Counted from the first letter of the stretch, positions 50,828 through 60,663 are shown. The stretch: 64,000 nucleotides of DNA from JBBPYR01 sp038199755 (GCA_038199755.1 JBBPYR010000285.1:1-64000); one strand, 5' to 3'. Made by a program: numbers and translations. The notes: a model not told the origin generated them from the letters alone.

Positions 50828-52065
50828 TTGTAGCTGTGGAGGCGTTGATAGATCAATTGCCCCATCGCTATGGCGGGTGTGCCCGTATAGTCCTGTATCA
50901 ATTGTGGATAGCCGCAGGTATTGCCTTGCAGTACCCATGACCAGGCAACCCAACTGATCTGGTGAGCATCGAAGTAGGTGAGTAACTGGTTCATGTAGTT
51001 GGTACCGCAATCATACTCGCCGCTTTCCGCCGAGATGACTGGATAGTGCTGGCTGACATTGCCGAAAGCAGCGTCCCAGGTTTGCGGCAACTTATCTGTA
51101 TAGGGATATGGGTGGGTGTCATAGACAATATTGCTTCCTTTAAGAGCATACTTGTTAAGCTGGCTGAGATCGAAGCCCCAGTTCATGCCACCAACGAGTG
51201 CTAGGTTCTGCGCACCCGTTTTGCGCACAGTATCAACCAAGGCTTGCATACCGACGCTTTGATAGCTCAGCGTTTTGATGCATTGGCAATCATTCGAGGA
51301 CGTTTGGTCATTTATAACCTTGCAGCCCGCCGTCCAACACGACCACTGAGCCGGATGTGGTTCATTGAACAACTCAAATAGGACATTAGAGTAGCTTTTA
51401 TAGATGCCTGCTACTTGCTGCCAGAAGGCAATACTGTCAGCATCGGGCATGGCCCACTGGCCACCACCGAGTTTTGATTGTTGACCCGCATCAGACCATT
51501 GTAGATCAATGATGACATTCAGCTTCATAGCGGTGAGGGCGTCAACGGTGCGCTTGACGAGTTGGTGATATTGATCGGCAGGACATTGCTGCATGGATTG
51601 GCCATTGAGCCAGATGCCTTCAGAAAGAGGAATGCGGACCGTGTTTGCGTTCCAGTAGGTTGCATGAGCTGTATTAGTGCCAGACCCCATGTAGGCTAGT
51701 TCGTTGGGATAGAAATGTCCATCACCCCAGCATGTATATTCCAAGCCGTCGCGTCCGATGCCGTGAAAGAAGTAGCGTTTGCCATCTTTCCCCACAATGG
51801 TATTGCCTTTGACGGTATATGGCCCCATCGCTACTGGGTCGCGCGGAATGGCATTGGGAGTAGGGGAGGAGGTTGCAGACGCGGTGGGGGAGCCAGAAGT
51901 GGCAGAAATAGTAGTTACTTTTGGCGGAATTGCAGCACTCGCACGAGCAGAGGGCAAGTGAACAAACAAGAAACTGCCTATAATCAATAGCATAGGTAGG
52001 ACAACGCCCAAAAAAGTTACTTTTAAGGATCGCGCTAGAGGTGACATACGGAATATAGATGCCAT
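50824..52065 (-). CDS. Secreted GH5-family glycosidase (cellulase-like)
   Basis: 413 residues. A signal peptide or anchor helix (VTFLGVVLPMLLIIGSFLFVHLP) is followed by a Ser/Thr/Pro-rich linker (about 45-72) and a GH5 TIM-barrel. VLFELFNEPHP holds the acid/base Glu and VISAESGEYDC the nucleophile Glu; NTVRIPLSEGIWL is the beta-3 region. Several Cys pairs suit an extracellular protein. Endoglucanase or mannanase activity is likely; which one is not clear from sequence. It fits the cellulose-binding CBM3 protein elsewhere in the window. Its stop codon lies inside the repeat element's right end. Confidence 0.87.
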   Translation of the reverse strand: MASIFRMSPLARSLKVTFLGVVLPMLLIIGSFLFVHLPSARASAAIPPKVTTISATSGSPTASATSSPTPNAIPRDPVAMGPYTVKGNTIVGKDGKRYFFHGIGRDGLEYTCWGDGHFYPNELAYMGSGTNTAHATYWNANTVRIPLSEGIWLNGQSMQQCPADQYHQLVKRTVDALTAMKLNVIIDLQWSDAGQQSKLGGGQWAMPDADSIAFWQQVAGIYKSYSNVLFELFNEPHPAQWSCWTAGCKVINDQTSSNDCQCIKTLSYQSVGMQALVDTVRKTGAQNLALVGGMNWGFDLSQLNKYALKGSNIVYDTHPYPYTDKLPQTWDAAFGNVSQHYPVISAESGEYDCGTNYMNQLLTYFDAHQISWVAWSWVLQGNTCGYPQLIQDYTGTPAIAMGQLIYQRLHSYK

Positions 52066-52388
52066 AAGACTTCACTCTTTCATATAGCCTATACATATAA
52101 ATATTTCTTTGTTCTGTAGAGAATGAACGCCTTGTGTGTATACTTTTGTATTCGGTTGGACCATGAGCTATTGATAGCAAACTAATTTGTATCCAAACGT
52201 AAAGGAAGGTGCAGAACTGAGGAAATGTATGCGTGACAGCGCTGCTTGATCGTGCTATAATAGCGTCCTTAGAGGGGCATGTTTCACCATTTTGCTGATT
52301 TTTATATAAAGAGGCTATCTTTTTAATGGCCTGAACACGCAATTCCTAAGATCAGAGAACCCAATGTTGCTTTAAGAGAGGCACCGAG
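52066..52388. other. Divergent region between GH5 and miaB
   Basis: 323 bases, no gene recognised. It holds the miaB promoter at 52233-52261; the GH5 promoter side is AT-rich. Confidence 0.5.
52233..52261 (+). promoter_or_regulatory. Promoter of miaB
   Basis: GTGACA (52233-52238), 17 bases, TATAAT (52256-52261), giving a leader of about 120 bases before ATG 52389. Confidence 0.6.
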
Positions 52389-53885
52389 ATGACCACGACC
52401 ACCATTGCACGCGGGAAATATCATATTTGGACGGTTGGCTGCCAGATGAATCAGGCCGACTCGCAGCGTATTCAAACTCTGCTGGAGGATTTGGGCTGGG
52501 AAGAGGCGAGCATGGAGCAGGCAAACCTCGTGGTGTTGAATACGTGCAGCGTGCGACAGGCTCCCGAAGAGAAGGCTCATAACCTGCTTGCGCGGCTCAA
52601 ACATGCAAAAGCGGAGAGAAGTGACCTGCTGGTAACGCTGATGGGGTGCATGATTGGTAATCAAAAGACGATTGACGAACTGGGCAAACGCTATCCTCAC
52701 GTCGATCTGTTTATGAAGGTTGAGCAGGCCGACATTTTGCCGCGTTTCCTGGAAGAGCGTTGGACGCCAATCTCCGGTGCGGGTTGCCTAGATATCGAGT
52801 TCGCGCCAGATGAGGCATTCGAGCCAGCGGAGCAGCTTACAGCGACGACGGCGACACCCACGCAACCGATCTTTGCGACTTCGTTTACGCGCACAGGACA
52901 ACGCTCTGTCCTGCCAATGGCGATTACGCCGAAGCCCGGAGAGCGTGTTGCCCATTACCCTACCAAGATCGAGCCAAGCGAGGTAAGCCCGACCGCGTGG
53001 TTGCCGATTGTGCTTGGCTGCAACAAGGTGTGTACCTATTGCATCGTGCCATATCGCCGAGGTCGTGAGCGCAGTCGTCCCATCGAAGAATTATTGATTG
53101 AGGCCCGTTCCCTAGTGCTCAAAGGGGCAAAGGAATTGACCTTGCTGGGGCAGACCGTAGAAGCCTATGGTTTAGATCTTCCTGCCAGGCCCGATCTTGC
53201 CGACTTGATGACGCGCTTGAGTGACATTCACGGTTTAGAGCGAATTCGTTTTATGACATCCTATCCGCGCCACATGACCGACAGTATGATTGAGCGTATG
53301 GCAAAACTGCCCAAAGTCTGTGAGCATTTGAATATTCCCGTGCAGGCTGGCGACGATGCTATGCTCAAACGTATGAAACGTGGCTATACCCTTGCGGAAT
53401 ATTGCGAGCGCATCGAACGTGTGCGCGAACTCTGGCCCAGCGTCACCTTATCTACCGATGTGATTGTTGGCTTCTGCGGTGAAACTGAGGAAGAGTTTCA
53501 GCATACACTCGACCTACTGGAAAAGATACGCTTTGATGTGGTGCATGTCGCGGCCTATTCTGTGCGACCAGGGACGGTGGCAGCGCGTTGGGAGGATGAT
53601 GTGCCACTTGCGGAAAAGAAACGGCGTTTGCATGCAGTCGAAGACTTGCAGTCAAAGATTGCGCTTGAGATCAATCAGTGTTATCTTGGGTGTGATGAGG
53701 AGGTGATGATTGAGGATACGAATACTTCTCATGGCAGAACGCAGTGGAAGGGGCGTAATCGCGCCAATAAATGGGTGTTTTTCCCGCAAGAAGAGGGAAC
53801 AACGAGACAAATAGGGGACATGGTAACGGTACATATCGAACATGTTACAGCGTGGTCCTTGCAGGGTTGCGCTACTGAGATATAA
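52389..53885 (+). CDS. miaB: tRNA 2-methylthio-N6-isopentenyladenosine synthase (MiaB-type)
   Basis: A 498-residue radical-SAM methylthiotransferase. The N-terminal UPF0004 domain has the cluster Cys residues in TVGCQMN (Cys18), LNTCSVR and LMGCMIG. The radical-SAM cluster is CNKVCTYCIVPYRRGRERSRP (Cys in CxxxCxxC). The C-terminal TRAM domain includes YLGCDEEVMIEDTNTSHGRTQW. It thiomethylates adenosine 37 of tRNAs reading UNN codons. An insert of about 60 residues (roughly 125-200) between the first two domains is longer than usual. MiaB is favoured over RimO or MtaB by overall motif order. Confidence 0.88.
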   Translation: MTTTTIARGKYHIWTVGCQMNQADSQRIQTLLEDLGWEEASMEQANLVVLNTCSVRQAPEEKAHNLLARLKHAKAERSDLLVTLMGCMIGNQKTIDELGKRYPHVDLFMKVEQADILPRFLEERWTPISGAGCLDIEFAPDEAFEPAEQLTATTATPTQPIFATSFTRTGQRSVLPMAITPKPGERVAHYPTKIEPSEVSPTAWLPIVLGCNKVCTYCIVPYRRGRERSRPIEELLIEARSLVLKGAKELTLLGQTVEAYGLDLPARPDLADLMTRLSDIHGLERIRFMTSYPRHMTDSMIERMAKLPKVCEHLNIPVQAGDDAMLKRMKRGYTLAEYCERIERVRELWPSVTLSTDVIVGFCGETEEEFQHTLDLLEKIRFDVVHVAAYSVRPGTVAARWEDDVPLAEKKRRLHAVEDLQSKIALEINQCYLGCDEEVMIEDTNTSHGRTQWKGRNRANKWVFFPQEEGTTRQIGDMVTVHIEHVTAWSLQGCATEI

Positions 53886-53935
53886 TAAGTCACATTCAAT
53901 AGTAAACCAGTCCCATAAAAATGGAGGGGTCATTC

Positions 53936-54766
53936 ATGGCACAAATACAGTCGGCTGATGAAAAGGCTCGATTGAAGAAACAATGGACAGAGTTGGCAGT
54001 CAAACAGGCCCAGGAGGGTCAGTGGGAAGAGGCGGTTACAACAAATAGGAGCATCCTCAGCCTTTTCCCTCACGAACCTGATGCCTTCAACCGCCTGGGC
54101 AAGGCATTGAGTGAACTTGGGCAATATACAGAGGCGAGGCAATCGTATGCACAAACGCTCAAATACAGTGCTCTTCATAGTTCCAGCAACACGATAGCAA
54201 AGAAAAACCTGGATCGCTTGGCTATGCTGGAGGACGCGCCTGTGCCGATACAAGCAGGCTTAGAGCGTATTGATCCGCGCCGTTTCATTGAGGAGCCAGG
54301 CAAGACTGGTGTGACAGACCTCATCAATATCGGTGGACCTGCTGTATTGGCAAAAGTTGGTGTTGGCGATACCGTGCAACTCCATGTGAATGGTCATACT
54401 TTGCTGGTGCGCAATGCCGTAGGAGAGGATATCGGTCAGATTGAGGCACGTCTTTCCAACCGCCTGATCAATTTCATGGAGGGGGGAAATCGCTATGCCG
54501 CCGCCCTCCTAGCCAAGGAAGCGGGTCTGGTGCGCTTGATTATTCGCGAGGAGTATCAGCATCCGACCATGTTTGGGAAAGTAAGTTTCCCCTCACAGGG
54601 TGGTGGCGATATGATTCGTGCCTACATCAAGGATTCGATGTTGCGTTACGATCGTGATGAAGAGGACGATACAGGCAATGATGATGAGTATTATGATGGT
54701 GGCGATGAGTCTGACGACATGACCGAAATCGATTTCGAGGGAAACGTCGAAAGCGAAGAACAGTAA
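53936..54766 (+). CDS. TPR protein with acidic C-terminal tail
   Basis: 276 residues in three parts: two TPR-like repeats (about 10-85, KQAQEGQWEEAVTTNRSILSLFPHEPDAFNRLGKALSELGQYTEARQSY), a middle domain (about 130-225) with VGEDIGQIEARLSNRLINFMEGG that somewhat resembles HIRAN-type modules, and a strongly acidic tail (about 230-276, EEDDTGNDDEYYDGGDESDD). GGAGGGG sits just before ATG 53936. It follows miaB by 50 bases and precedes a small basic protein gene. Function unknown; an acidic tail and TPRs suggest a scaffold or nucleic-acid-linked role. Confidence 0.75.
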   Translation: MAQIQSADEKARLKKQWTELAVKQAQEGQWEEAVTTNRSILSLFPHEPDAFNRLGKALSELGQYTEARQSYAQTLKYSALHSSSNTIAKKNLDRLAMLEDAPVPIQAGLERIDPRRFIEEPGKTGVTDLINIGGPAVLAKVGVGDTVQLHVNGHTLLVRNAVGEDIGQIEARLSNRLINFMEGGNRYAAALLAKEAGLVRLIIREEYQHPTMFGKVSFPSQGGGDMIRAYIKDSMLRYDRDEEDDTGNDDEYYDGGDESDDMTEIDFEGNVESEEQ

Positions 54767-54802
54767 TATCGAACTAAAAAGTTGAAAGGTAGTACAAACT
54801 CT

Positions 54803-54931
54803 ATGAACAAGACGAAAAAGGTAGCCTGGCATAAACATCTCAAGAAGGCACGCAAGCTGAAAGAGAAAAAAGTCCAGGAGCAGAAATCTGCTGGTACCGG
54901 CACTATTGTAGCGTCTACTGCGCGGCGATAA
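54803..54931 (+). CDS. Small basic protein, 42 aa
   Basis: A 42-codon gene. The product begins MNKTKKVAWHKHLKKARKLK and continues with more Lys/Glu, ending in ARR. The first 26 residues are very basic and helical, like small ribosome-associated proteins (for example AURKAIP1/COX24-like peptides), although the match is only in composition. A GAAAGGT site lies about 15 bases upstream. It follows the acidic-tailed TPR protein by 36 bases, so the two opposite-charge proteins could interact. No firm identification. Confidence 0.6.
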   Translation: MNKTKKVAWHKHLKKARKLKEKKVQEQKSAGTGTIVASTARR

Positions 54932-54966
54932 CAAGCCGCGCTTCTCAATCTCAATGTATGTGAGCT

Positions 54967-56592
54967 ATGAGCAGTTTACCTCTTCCATCCTCATCGGCTA
55001 CGGTGCGTAGCATTCTCACACTGCTCGCTTCACGAGATGCACAATTGGTGGCAGGGGCCAATGGCCTAGAGCGTAGGGTGACGTGGGCGTGTCGTATGCG
55101 TGCGCGTCTTCCGGCGTTTGAGAGTATTCTTGGCGGTGAGCTAGCGATGCTAACGCTGGCTCAATTGCGCCGCCTCGATGAAACGCTTCCCCGCCTACTG
55201 AGAAGTTTGCATAAAGCAGGAGTGGCAGCTGTCGCTGTCGCTGCTCTTTCAAGCGAAGCTCTGGGCGGAGAAGCTATTTCTATTGCCGATCAACTCAATA
55301 TACCACTGATTTTGCTCCCGCCCAATGCTTTTCTAGAAGAGATAGAGCGGGAGATTATTACTTTTGTCATCAATTTTCGTGGTGAAATTGAACGTAAGGC
55401 GACGGAAATCTCGCACCAACTTGTGCTATTAAGTGCTCAGGGTGTTGGTATCAAGGGCGTTTGTGAGTACTTGGCCAACAACCGAGAAAAATGGGTTGTC
55501 GTACAGGATGCTGAGCAACAGGTGCGCTTTCAATCCGCTCCGCCCAACGGAGATGCTTTATTATTGCCGACGCCACTCACTGACGATTTTTTACGTAATC
55601 GCGGTTTAACACGTGTGCTAGAGCCGATTCTGATACGTCATGAAGTTGTCGGCTACCTCTCGTTGATTGGCAACGAGGGTGATTTTGATTATTTAGAGCG
55701 TATTATTCTGAGCCAGGTTGCTCCTGTGCTGGCTGTGGAGTTCGCGCGTGAACGGGAGCGTTCTGAGGTAGAAGGCCGCTATCAGGTTGAGGCTTTTACC
55801 GATGTCTTGCAAGGTCATTATCAACATCCTGACGAGATGGTCGCTCGTGCTCGTATCCTTGGCTATGACTTGACCGTGCCACAAGTCGTGGTCGTGTTTG
55901 AAACAGCACTCTCCGATGCCAGTGAAAATCATGAGCGTGAGAGAACTGCGTGGAGCAGGCGTATCCGTGAAGAGCTCCTACGCATCTGGCCCGCTTGCTG
56001 GTTGTTGTTAGAAGCGCGGCGCGTGATTGCCCTTTTGCCTGTGTTTGCTGTCGATGGTAACGAGAATGGGCATGATGGTGAACATGGGATCTTTGCACGG
56101 CTTGAGCGCGTGCATACACGCATGCAGTCTGGTCGTACTCAGGAGACGCTGCTGTACTCGGTGGGGATCGGGCGCGTGGCGAAGGGGTTACACGACATTC
56201 CGCTGTCGCTGCGTGAAGCGCAACAGGCATTAGAAATTGGGCGTCGCCTCTTTGGAGAGGGAAAGATGCATTCGTTTGTGCGCCTTGGCATCTATCGCTT
56301 ACTCTTTTATTTGGATGGGCATCACGAATTGGATGAATTTTATCACGAGACGCTTGGTCCACTTATTGAGCATGACCTACGAACGAACGGCATGCTCATC
56401 GAGACACTTGAAGGCTTTTTCCGCTGTAATGGCAATTTGAGTGAGACGGCCCGCACGATGCATTTGCATCGTAACTCGCTCCTGTATCGCCTTGATCGCA
56501 TCGCTGAGATTCTAGGGCGTTCGCTCGATGATGCGGAATTACGCCTCTCACTACAAATCGCATTGAAAATTCGCCATCTGCAAAAACGCTAA
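54967..56592 (+). CDS. PucR-family transcriptional regulator
   Basis: A 541-residue PucR-type regulator. The N-terminal PucR sensor domain (about 10-140) contains VTWACRMRARLPAFESILGGELAMLTL. A central GGDEF-like regulatory region follows, then the C-terminal helix-turn-helix with FRCNGNLSETARTMHLHRNSLLYRLDRIAEILG (about 480-515), the family's hallmark. The next gene, 17 bases on, encodes an amino-acid permease, which it probably controls. PucR members often respond to purines or amino-acid catabolites; the effector here is not known. Confidence 0.88.
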   Translation: MSSLPLPSSSATVRSILTLLASRDAQLVAGANGLERRVTWACRMRARLPAFESILGGELAMLTLAQLRRLDETLPRLLRSLHKAGVAAVAVAALSSEALGGEAISIADQLNIPLILLPPNAFLEEIEREIITFVINFRGEIERKATEISHQLVLLSAQGVGIKGVCEYLANNREKWVVVQDAEQQVRFQSAPPNGDALLLPTPLTDDFLRNRGLTRVLEPILIRHEVVGYLSLIGNEGDFDYLERIILSQVAPVLAVEFARERERSEVEGRYQVEAFTDVLQGHYQHPDEMVARARILGYDLTVPQVVVVFETALSDASENHERERTAWSRRIREELLRIWPACWLLLEARRVIALLPVFAVDGNENGHDGEHGIFARLERVHTRMQSGRTQETLLYSVGIGRVAKGLHDIPLSLREAQQALEIGRRLFGEGKMHSFVRLGIYRLLFYLDGHHELDEFYHETLGPLIEHDLRTNGMLIETLEGFFRCNGNLSETARTMHLHRNSLLYRLDRIAEILGRSLDDAELRLSLQIALKIRHLQKR

Positions 56593-56608
56593 AGGAGCAA
56601 AACTCTTC

Positions 56609-58027
56609 ATGAGCACACCAGTCTCATTGCGGCGCCTTCTCAAGTTTCACACGGTGGTTTCGACCAGCACTGGTCTGGCCTATGCCGCCATCAGCTTCCT
56701 CGGTTGTGTCCAGATAGCGTCTCTCGTCGGCGGCGACTCAGGTTGGATCGCGGTCGTGCTAGCGGGTTTGCTCGCTTTGCTGGCCGCGTTTTGTTTTGCC
56801 GAATTGAACGCTTTGTATCCTACGGCTGCTGCTATTCGCTTGTATATGAAAGAGGCGTTTAGCGACAATTTTTCATTGGTGATTACCTTTGGCTACATGC
56901 TTACCGTTGTGGCGGTGATGGCCGCTGATAGCTATATTGTGGGTAATGCGATTACCTACACTTTTAACCTGCCTAGTTGGGCTTCGCTGATCTGGATTCT
57001 GGCCCTGCTCGGATTGGCGATGGGTGCGAATTTGCGCGGCATCAGATTGGCCGGGCTTGTACAGGATATCACCACCTATACGTTGCTGGTGATTGCTATT
57101 ATTATTTCTCTGATTGCCTTAGTGCAGCATGGTTTTCAATTACGTACTCCCTTCGACTCACTCACACATCCCTTTGATCTGCTCAATGCCATAGCGGTGG
57201 GCGTGTTTGTCTTTTCGGCCTTTGAGTGGGTGACGCCCCTTTCCGAGGAGGTGACGAACATTCGCCTCATTCCGCGTGGCATGTTCGTCGCTTTGCTGTT
57301 GCTCGGTATCTCTTACGTGCTCTTCACCCTCGCGGTGAGTAGTGTGTTGACCGTTGATGTGCATCATCAAGCCTTGGTGAGCTCGCCTATTCCCCAATTG
57401 TTGCTAGGCAAAGCTGTGCTAGGGCAGCTTGGTTTGTGGGTGATGCTGATTACGACGCTGATTACGGCGGTGATGACCTTTAACGGCGGCTTCGCCACGG
57501 CGTCACGCTTTATGTATGCTGCCGCCCGTGAGTATACCCTACCGCCTCTATTCGCACGTATCAGTATCAGTACTGCCGTGCCGTATGCCAGCGTGATTGC
57601 TCTAGCGGTTGCATCCGCGGCAATCGCGGTAATCATCTTCTTGACGGGCCAGTTTCAGATTTTAATTCTGGTCGGTGCTGTGCTGGAAGCGTTAATCTAT
57701 GCTGTGGCGGGTCTCTGTGTGTTGCGCTTGCGCGTGAAGATGCCGACTGCGGAGCGTGTGTTCCGTGCTCCTGGTGGAGCGATTATTCCCATTGCCTGTG
57801 TGGTGATCTTTGGCGTATTGGGACTTTTGGCCGCTCTCGGCATTGGTTCAGCTGGCATTGTGCCCGGTGTCCCGCTGGCGGTGACGATCGTGGTGTTTGC
57901 GCTTTCTGCCCTTTATGTCTTCCTGGTGGTACCGCGCTTGCGCAAAGCGGCGGAGGCAAAACGTACTCCCGCGACGCGGCGACGCCCAGGACGTGGCACT
58001 CCTACACCTAATTCAGAAGTCGGATAA
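56609..58027 (+). CDS. APC-family amino-acid permease
   Basis: 472 residues with about 12 helices. FHTVVSTSTGLAYAAISFLGCVQIASLVGG is the first helical pair and LNALYPTAAAIRLYMKEAFSDNFSL matches the APC loop. FSAFEWVTPLSEEVTN fits the family's helix-6 region. A basic C-terminal tail (TPATRRRPGRGTPTPNSEVG) ends it. AAAGGAG lies 12 bases before ATG 56609. It is co-transcribed with the PucR regulator. Confidence 0.87.
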   Translation: MSTPVSLRRLLKFHTVVSTSTGLAYAAISFLGCVQIASLVGGDSGWIAVVLAGLLALLAAFCFAELNALYPTAAAIRLYMKEAFSDNFSLVITFGYMLTVVAVMAADSYIVGNAITYTFNLPSWASLIWILALLGLAMGANLRGIRLAGLVQDITTYTLLVIAIIISLIALVQHGFQLRTPFDSLTHPFDLLNAIAVGVFVFSAFEWVTPLSEEVTNIRLIPRGMFVALLLLGISYVLFTLAVSSVLTVDVHHQALVSSPIPQLLLGKAVLGQLGLWVMLITTLITAVMTFNGGFATASRFMYAAAREYTLPPLFARISISTAVPYASVIALAVASAAIAVIIFLTGQFQILILVGAVLEALIYAVAGLCVLRLRVKMPTAERVFRAPGGAIIPIACVVIFGVLGLLAALGIGSAGIVPGVPLAVTIVVFALSALYVFLVVPRLRKAAEAKRTPATRRRPGRGTPTPNSEVG

Positions 58028-58123
58028 GACCAAAGCTGCTTTTGGTAGGCATGCAAATCCGTTGCTGGACTCTGTGTAGCAACAAAGGCAAGCCATAGTA
58101 ACAGTGTAGATACGAGGTGTGTA

Positions 58124-59341
58124 TTGCGTTATTTTACTAGCTTAGGCGTATTGTTGCTTGTAAAGCGCAGGGTATCCGCGTTGCTGATCGCGCTTTGTTG
58201 CCTGCTCGTGCTGCCACTTCCGGCTTTTGCTTGTGGTGGCTTTTTTTCTGCCCAGGTTCCGGTCAATCAGAATGTAGAACGTATTATATTGGCTGTTGGG
58301 CAAAATAGCACCACGATGTACGAGCAGATCAACTACCAGGGCAATGCCAGCGATTTTGCCTGGGTATTGCCTGTGGCTGTGGTGCCTAAACTTGATACCG
58401 CTTCCGTCAGTCTCTTTAGCTCTTTGGATGGCCAAACCGCACCGCGCTTCATTGGGCCGGAGGCACCGCGCTGTGGTATCGCTCCCCTCGGTAATGGTGG
58501 TACATCGGCTGGCGCACCTGCTCCCGGCACTGGTGGCGGCGTCCACGTGTATAGCGGTGGCACGGTTGGCCCGTTTGCCTATGATGTCATCGGCTCACAG
58601 GATGCAACTGCGCTGACGAAGTGGCTGCAAGGCCACCACTATCATGTACCGGATACCATGCAGGACTTGATAAGCACCTATGTGCAGGCCCATATGTTCT
58701 TTCTGGCGATGCGTTTGCAACCCGAGGCTGGTGTGCAGGATATTACGCCCGTCAAATTGACGTTTCCTGTAGCGATGACGCGGATCATGATTCCTCTTCG
58801 CATGGCTGCCGCTTCTTCTGTGGAGCACACGGGCGTGCTGGTGTGGATATTTGCGGCACAGCGTTTTGTGTCGCAGAATTACCAATCATTCTCGTTGCAA
58901 GGCAAGCAACTCACTGTTGATCCCTATCCTGGGGCAAATTATCAGTCGCTGATCGATGCCGCCGTCAATAAGGCGGGTGGGCATGCTTTTATCACGGAGT
59001 TGGCGCGACCAACGCAAGGGTTGTATGGCGCGACAACGGAGATGAACGATTTAGTGAATAACTATGGCTATGTCACGCGCTTCTACACGCGGCTCTCGCC
59101 ACAGCAGATGACGTTGGATCCGGTGCTCGTGCCACAAAGTGGTCTGCCCGACGTTTCTAATACGTATGATCTTTCCGATCATACGGCACCGACAAGCTGT
59201 GATACCTTCGATCTCTGGCTTGGCTCTCTGGGTGTGGCTGTCTATCCGCTCTTCTTCGGGACGCTGTTTATTTTAGGCATCGTGATTGGTGTGGCTTTTG
59301 TTGTACTACGGAAACGCAGAGCAAATAGTATGCGTTCCTAG
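58124..59341 (+). CDS. DUF2330 secreted/membrane-anchored protein
   Basis: 405 residues. A signal peptide (SALLIALCCLLVLPLPAFA) is followed by CGGFFSAQVPVNQNVERIILAVGQNSTTMYEQINYQGNASDFAWVLPV, the DUF2330 hallmark. A Gly/Pro-rich insert follows (about 128-150). A C-terminal helix (YPLFFGTLFILGIVIGVAFVVL) and RKRR tail suggest an anchored extracytoplasmic protein. The start is TTG 58124 with GAGGTG five bases upstream; other starts are possible. Function of the family is unknown. Confidence 0.8.
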   Translation: MRYFTSLGVLLLVKRRVSALLIALCCLLVLPLPAFACGGFFSAQVPVNQNVERIILAVGQNSTTMYEQINYQGNASDFAWVLPVAVVPKLDTASVSLFSSLDGQTAPRFIGPEAPRCGIAPLGNGGTSAGAPAPGTGGGVHVYSGGTVGPFAYDVIGSQDATALTKWLQGHHYHVPDTMQDLISTYVQAHMFFLAMRLQPEAGVQDITPVKLTFPVAMTRIMIPLRMAAASSVEHTGVLVWIFAAQRFVSQNYQSFSLQGKQLTVDPYPGANYQSLIDAAVNKAGGHAFITELARPTQGLYGATTEMNDLVNNYGYVTRFYTRLSPQQMTLDPVLVPQSGLPDVSNTYDLSDHTAPTSCDTFDLWLGSLGVAVYPLFFGTLFILGIVIGVAFVVLRKRRANSMRS

Positions 59342-59353
59342 TCTCTATTAATA

Positions 59354-60424
59354 TTAGGAGAGCTGAATAATCTTGCCACCAGTGGCTTTGAGGAGACGAT
59401 CACGGATGGCTAAGCCCAGACCGTGCTCCTCAAAGTTACGGCAGAGAATGACCTGAACGCCTGCCTCTTCCAATGTGCGCAAGCCTGCATAGAGGCGAGC
59501 CGCAATCTGCTCTGGTGCTTGTAGTGAGCCGAGTGTGTAGATATGCACCCCGCTTTCCTGAAAGGTTGCTAGGTCTTCGTCTGCGAGCAAGAGGCCAACC
59601 TGTTGTTGTTGTGCTTGGTGTTGCTGTATCTCATGGAGCATGGCTGTATGCATGGCGTCAGTGGTACCTTCGAAGAGGAAGGCAGGCACTACAGGGGCGT
59701 AATGAATGAGCATTTGCCCCGGTGATTGCATAGCTTCATGGCTATCATGGGGGGTGTGCTGGGTGGGTGGCATTGAAAGTTGTATCTCTGGCAAGATAGT
59801 CCGTAGTGCTTCGAGACTTACACCGCCGGGGCGCAGAATGGTTGGTGGTTGTGAGCAAAGATCGAGCACCGTAGACTCTACGCCAACGCTGCAAGGGCCG
59901 CCATCAAGGATCAAGGGGATGAGCCCGTTGAGGTCGGCATACACGTGTTGTGCGGTGGTAGGGCTGACATGCATGAAGCGGTTCGCGCTCGGTGCAGCGA
60001 TGGGTGAGCCGCTGGCGCGAATGAGTGCGAGGGCGACAGGGTGGCGTGGCATACGTATCGCTACGTTGGCGAGTCCAGCTGTGACAATGCTCGGTACCTG
60101 TGGGGCCGCTGGTAAAATGAGCGTCAGAGGGCCGGGCCAGAAGGCTCGTGCCAACTGTCTGGCTGCTGGGGGAAAATGGATGACAAGGTGCTCTAAGCTG
60201 CTTGTGTCCGCGATATGCACGATTAAGGGGTCGCTCAAGGGACGCCCTTTTGCTACAAATATTTGTTGTACCGCTTCTATGTTCAGCGCGTCTGCCCCCA
60301 GACCATAGACGGTTTCTGTGGGAAAGGCCACCAACTTTCCCTGGCGTAATATGCTAGCTGCGTGTGCGATAGATGCCGCCTCTGGCTGTATGGGACTGAT
60401 CGGTTGTATGTCTGTTTGTTGCAT
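59354..60424 (-). CDS. L-threonylcarbamoyladenylate synthase (Sua5)
   Basis: A 356-residue Sua5-type enzyme. It makes threonylcarbamoyl-AMP for t6A formation at tRNA position 37. The YrdC domain (about 15-215) has GKLVAFPTETVYGLGADA, KGRPLSDPLIVHI, SPIAAPSANRF and GVESTVLDL. The second, C-terminal Sua5 domain (about 225-350) is longer than in YrdC-only members. It starts with a plain ATG at 60424. Confident by motifs; it lies convergent with the DUF2330 gene. Confidence 0.93.
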   Translation of the reverse strand: MQQTDIQPISPIQPEAASIAHAASILRQGKLVAFPTETVYGLGADALNIEAVQQIFVAKGRPLSDPLIVHIADTSSLEHLVIHFPPAARQLARAFWPGPLTLILPAAPQVPSIVTAGLANVAIRMPRHPVALALIRASGSPIAAPSANRFMHVSPTTAQHVYADLNGLIPLILDGGPCSVGVESTVLDLCSQPPTILRPGGVSLEALRTILPEIQLSMPPTQHTPHDSHEAMQSPGQMLIHYAPVVPAFLFEGTTDAMHTAMLHEIQQHQAQQQQVGLLLADEDLATFQESGVHIYTLGSLQAPEQIAARLYAGLRTLEEAGVQVILCRNFEEHGLGLAIRDRLLKATGGKIIQLS

Positions 60425-60585
60425 AAAGATTAAAAAGGCTTTCTGTATTCAATTCGTATTCGCGCGATTGGCATGAGTATATCATGAATGGACATATTAG
60501 GCGTAGAAGTTGCAACGTGCTAAGGTAATATGCTACACTCTGCCCTATATATCGTAGTCATGAAAGAGCCATAAAAGAAGTTTAA

Positions 60586-60663
60586 GAATATATGCGACCA
60601 GACACTAGGATGAATAAGCGTCCAGAATATATGCGACCAAACCAAATGATGAATAAGCGTTCA
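60586..60663 (+). repeat. 39-bp tandem duplication over a gene start
   Basis: Units 60586-60624 and 60625-60663 share GAATATATGCGACCA and GATGAATAAGCGT. Each holds an ATG in the same frame, so the esterase gene has two candidate starts and 13 duplicated residues. Confidence 0.8.
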
